Assembly: GCF_000003815.2 (NCBI RefSeq)
Contig: NC_049981.1
Span: 15,303,514-15,367,513 of the forward strand
Origin: Branchiostoma floridae
Lineage: Eukaryota; Chordata; Leptocardii; Amphioxiformes; Branchiostomatidae
Direction of reading: 5' to 3'
Length of the DNA stretch: 64,000 nt
Shown here: one piece after another, positions 61,601-64,000 of the stretch
How positions within the stretch are numbered: the first letter of the stretch is position 1
Layout of the letters: the number at the start of each line of letters is the position of its first letter
The notes under the pieces: model-generated
The model's database searches: none
Told to the model about the DNA's origin: nothing
The model's input: the letters and a program-made list of their open reading frames with translations, nothing else
Made by a program: the position numbers and the translations under genes

Positions 61601-63905
61601 TTCCCAAAGAACATTGCCCTGACAAGAAGGTCGTGATAGGTGGCAATGTTGTACCCACACAAATATTGCACTTGTCCCGGCCTTTTTGCTTTGGCTTAAA
61701 GCAACAGTGATATAGATATGATGATATGCAAAATGCATCATGTTTTTTCCAGGATAAACTTTTAAGGGGAGTGTTGCGAGGGAGCAGAGCAGTGGTGTGT
61801 GTAGGAGAGTCCCCCTTCAATGGTGTGGAGTTTTATAGAAAAAAATGTTAAATGGGGTAAAGGCTTCTAAGGGGTAAAAGATATTATAGAGAGGTCACAT
61901 AACAGAATGCTGACCTCCACTCTATCTTTTGACTTTCATTTGTTTTGATCAGCAAAATTTAATGTCATGAGCTACTCCTTATCACTAAAACACTACAATT
62001 ATTAATGGATACACATAAGTACATGAGAAAGTGCAGAAATTCCACCAAAGACTGCAAGTACAAAATGTATAATAAACCCTACAAGTTTACTTTCCCCTTC
62101 TTTAGTATTACGAAGAGTTTTACAATATGTGAAATCCTTTGTGATGTGCTTGTTTGCTTCAGGCCGGGCAGTATTTGTCGGAGTACGAGAAAAAGCGACT
62201 ACAGAACATCCAGGAAAATGCAGCGTTCTTTGAAAGCATTGACCTTCAGTCCGCAAAGAACAACCTCAGCGATGTCTCCACCAAGAAGTCAGCTCGTCCA
62301 AGGGGACTGACAAGGAGGAAGTAAGCATTGTTTCTACTTTTGCATTCTCTTGTGTTAAATTATGTGCAATTGATATAGTTCTTGTGGACAGTTTTCATAG
62401 CAAACTACACATATTGTATAGTATGAAAGTTGATCTGGGTTTATATTGCAAATTCTTGTACTTTCCTCATGCTTTTATTTAGGGGTAGGAGGGAAAAGAA
62501 GATATTTGCAGTGTTTTAGATTCTGGTTTAACGTTTTAGGTGGGAACATCCAGAGGTGCCTCCACCACGCCCACGTTCCTTACGGTTACAGAACAAGAAC
62601 CCAGAAGGAGTGCAGCTCCCTCCCAAACCTGAGCCTGTACCACTGTACCAGGACATGCATGTAGGTTCTAACTCTCTTATATCTTTATGTGTGATTTTAG
62701 GCGACTTTCAATGTAGAGCAACTATCACGGGATGGAACTGTGGTAGTCATGGATGATGGAAGAAACGTTCACCAAAATGCCCATGCTCATAGCTACTGAC
62801 AACAACTTTTCAAGTTAGATAAATCTCTAAAAGTATTTCAATCAGTCTTAGGCGTAGAAAAACAAAAAAATTAGCTAACATTTTTGGAATAGATTGAAAA
62901 TGACTGGTTTTACATCTTAGGTTGAAAGAGCTGGCCCAACCTATAGGCACTTCTTTGTGCAAAAGCACAGCAGTGTCAGAAGAGGCCTGACAGGCAAACA
63001 CAAAGGAACACCTTTTGGGGTAAGCCCAAGGATTCTCTAGAAAAGTTGACAAAATTCAGTTTTAGAAAATTTGACAAAGGTGTTCCTTTAGGGGACAGAA
63101 GTAGGAATGGGAGGCATCATTGAATGTAACCTACCTTAGACATTCATATGTCTTGGGAAACTACTGTCACACCTATTATTAGTGTCCTCCTCTATATAAG
63201 GGCCCAGGTGCCATGGCCATTGTGGTGGCTTTATGATGGTTCCAAGGATAAAGACTATTTTTCCCATTGACCCACACTTTACAAATCCTTTCTGTACTGA
63301 CAATTTCTTTGCTATAATTATAACAGGTTTGATTGTTATATAATTTGTGGGTACAAATGGTTGCAGAGAGACAGTATATGAATAAAGGACTTCACTTCTC
63401 ATTTTCTCCAGCCTCGGAAGCCAGCAGGGCCGTTAGACATGGCAGCCACCAATGTCAAGGGCGACGGTAAGGGGCTGGCAGACAGTTTCCAACAGGAACT
63501 GCATAGACTTGCTAAGGTTGGTCAGCAAACTTGTAGAACACAATTAACTAGCATTTGTCCATTACTATCTACTAGTATGTGCTTATGATCACCTTTGCCA
63601 AGAGGCTCTGTTTTTAGTACCATTGTTGGATGGTTGGATGACTCAGTTGTTGTGTTTGTGTACAACATAACTCAAGTTGTGAATGGACCATTGGTATGTG
63701 GGTGGGTGGCAAAATATACAACAATTTTGATTATGGGCCCCATAGCAGCTCTTGTTGTTTGCATTTATAGAACAGAAGATTATAGTATCCTTTGATAGCT
63801 TGAATGATTCTTCATTGGTATTAACTGTATTGACTCTTCATTTGCTTTCCAGACCCCCATTCCCAAAGGTGAAGCAAAAGAGAGACTGACTGTAACTCAA
63901 GAGAG
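55671..63905 (+). CDS. WDR76: WDR76-like WD-repeat protein, N-terminal part (first eight exons, runs off the window)
   Basis: Exons: 55671-55742, 57718-57792, 60206-60490, 60677-60850, 62163-62320, 62540-62660, 63412-63516, 63853-63905; all in frame, about 347 codons. The last donor may be at 63905 or 63908. WDR76 is a nuclear WD40 protein of the DDB1-CUL4 substrate-receptor type, linked to the cell cycle and DNA damage. Seen: basic N-terminus (MPTRSKRS); acidic Ser-rich stretch at ~83-140 with repeated SSDEE-type motifs; Lys-rich block at 145-175; then the conserved pre-WD40 signature YLSEYEKKRLQNIQENAAFF (206-225), followed by a SLRL...PEGVQLPP block and GPLDM, in the same order as in vertebrate WDR76. 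The WD40 exons must lie beyond 64000. The start is the first ATG after the promoter-like signals. Confidence 0.85.
55743..57717. other. WDR76 intron 1
   Basis: Ordinary AT-rich intron. A short CT run is at about 56554-56567. Nothing further recognised. Confidence 0.45.
58003..58028. repeat. (ACTGT)n microsatellite
   Basis: Five tandem ACTGT units in WDR76 intron 2. A shorter run of the same motif occurs near 19147 in the ST8Sia gene. Confidence 0.9.
58092..59661. mobile_element. Pogo/Tigger-like (Tc1/mariner) non-autonomous element, WDR76 intron 2
   Basis: 1570 bp. The ends CAGTGAAACCTGTCTATAGG and, inverted, CAGTGAAACCTGCCTTAGGG are flanked by TA on both sides (58090-58091 and 59662-59663). 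CAGTGAAACC ends with a TA target are characteristic of pogo/Tigger elements. Both subterminal regions carry many variants of GGTGGCCCCTATAGG / GGTGACCGC..., as multiple direct and inverted copies. The interior is not a recognisable transposase. A minus-strand ORF at about 58488-58688 has no family match by eye. Confidence 0.88.
60851..62162. other. WDR76 intron 4, with a diverged direct repeat
   Basis: Segments at about 61115-61215 and 61605-61700 share GGTGGCAATG.T, TATTGCACTTGTCCCGGCCT and the surrounding order of sequence, 490 bp apart. The rest is plain intron. Confidence 0.5.
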
Positions 63906-64000
63906 GTTGGTATATAGGTTTTATTATTTTAAGCGAAATGAATTTCTGTGGTTGTCGTCGAAATGACGGGATAGCATTTGCTAGCATTTGCTAGCATTTT

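Overview
The window is eukaryotic nuclear DNA: AT-rich, with spliced protein genes, GT-AG introns, microsatellites and many non-autonomous transposons. The gene set (a polysialyltransferase-type ST8Sia, ILF2/NF45, a kisspeptin/galanin-type GPCR, a WDR76 homologue, a single-pass LRR receptor) points to an invertebrate deuterostome. The style of gene and repeat fits an amphioxus (Branchiostoma); that assignment is inference, and no species can be named from the sequence alone.

Layout: 1-7.8 kb is AT-rich non-coding DNA, possibly starting in the last exon or 3' UTR of an unrecognised gene. 7.8-23.3 kb (+) is a complete five-exon ST8Sia gene (366 aa). Its 9.7-kb first intron holds two homologous minisatellites in opposite orientation and three hAT-like elements. 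23.3-28.4 kb is its long 3' flank with a small MITE family. 29.2-31.2 kb (+) is a two-exon LRR transmembrane receptor. 32.1-33.4 kb is a palindrome of two dead Tc1/mariner-like copies. 33.8-39.0 kb (-) is a complete 12-exon ILF2 gene (387 aa). 39.2-46.1 kb is a repeat zone with an assembly gap, nested elements, a Penelope-like fragment, a LINE reverse-transcriptase remnant and old tandem duplications. 46.4-49.1 kb (-) is a four-exon class A GPCR. 49.2-55.6 kb is intergenic with microsatellites, a short MITE and a second gap. 55.7 kb to the end (+) holds the first eight exons of a WDR76-like gene; its WD40 exons lie beyond the window. A 1.57-kb pogo/Tigger-like element sits in its second intron.

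The genes do not form one pathway. ST8Sia acts in the Golgi on sialoglycans; the LRR protein and the GPCR are cell-surface receptors; ILF2 is an RNA-binding cofactor of NF90; WDR76 is a nuclear WD40 protein linked to the cell cycle and DNA damage. Exon models were joined by hand using splice signals and codon phase, and every junction keeps frame. The most unusual features are the repeats: the inverted minisatellite pair in the ST8Sia intron, the palindromic Tc1 pair, and several elements with intact target-site duplications (TSDs).
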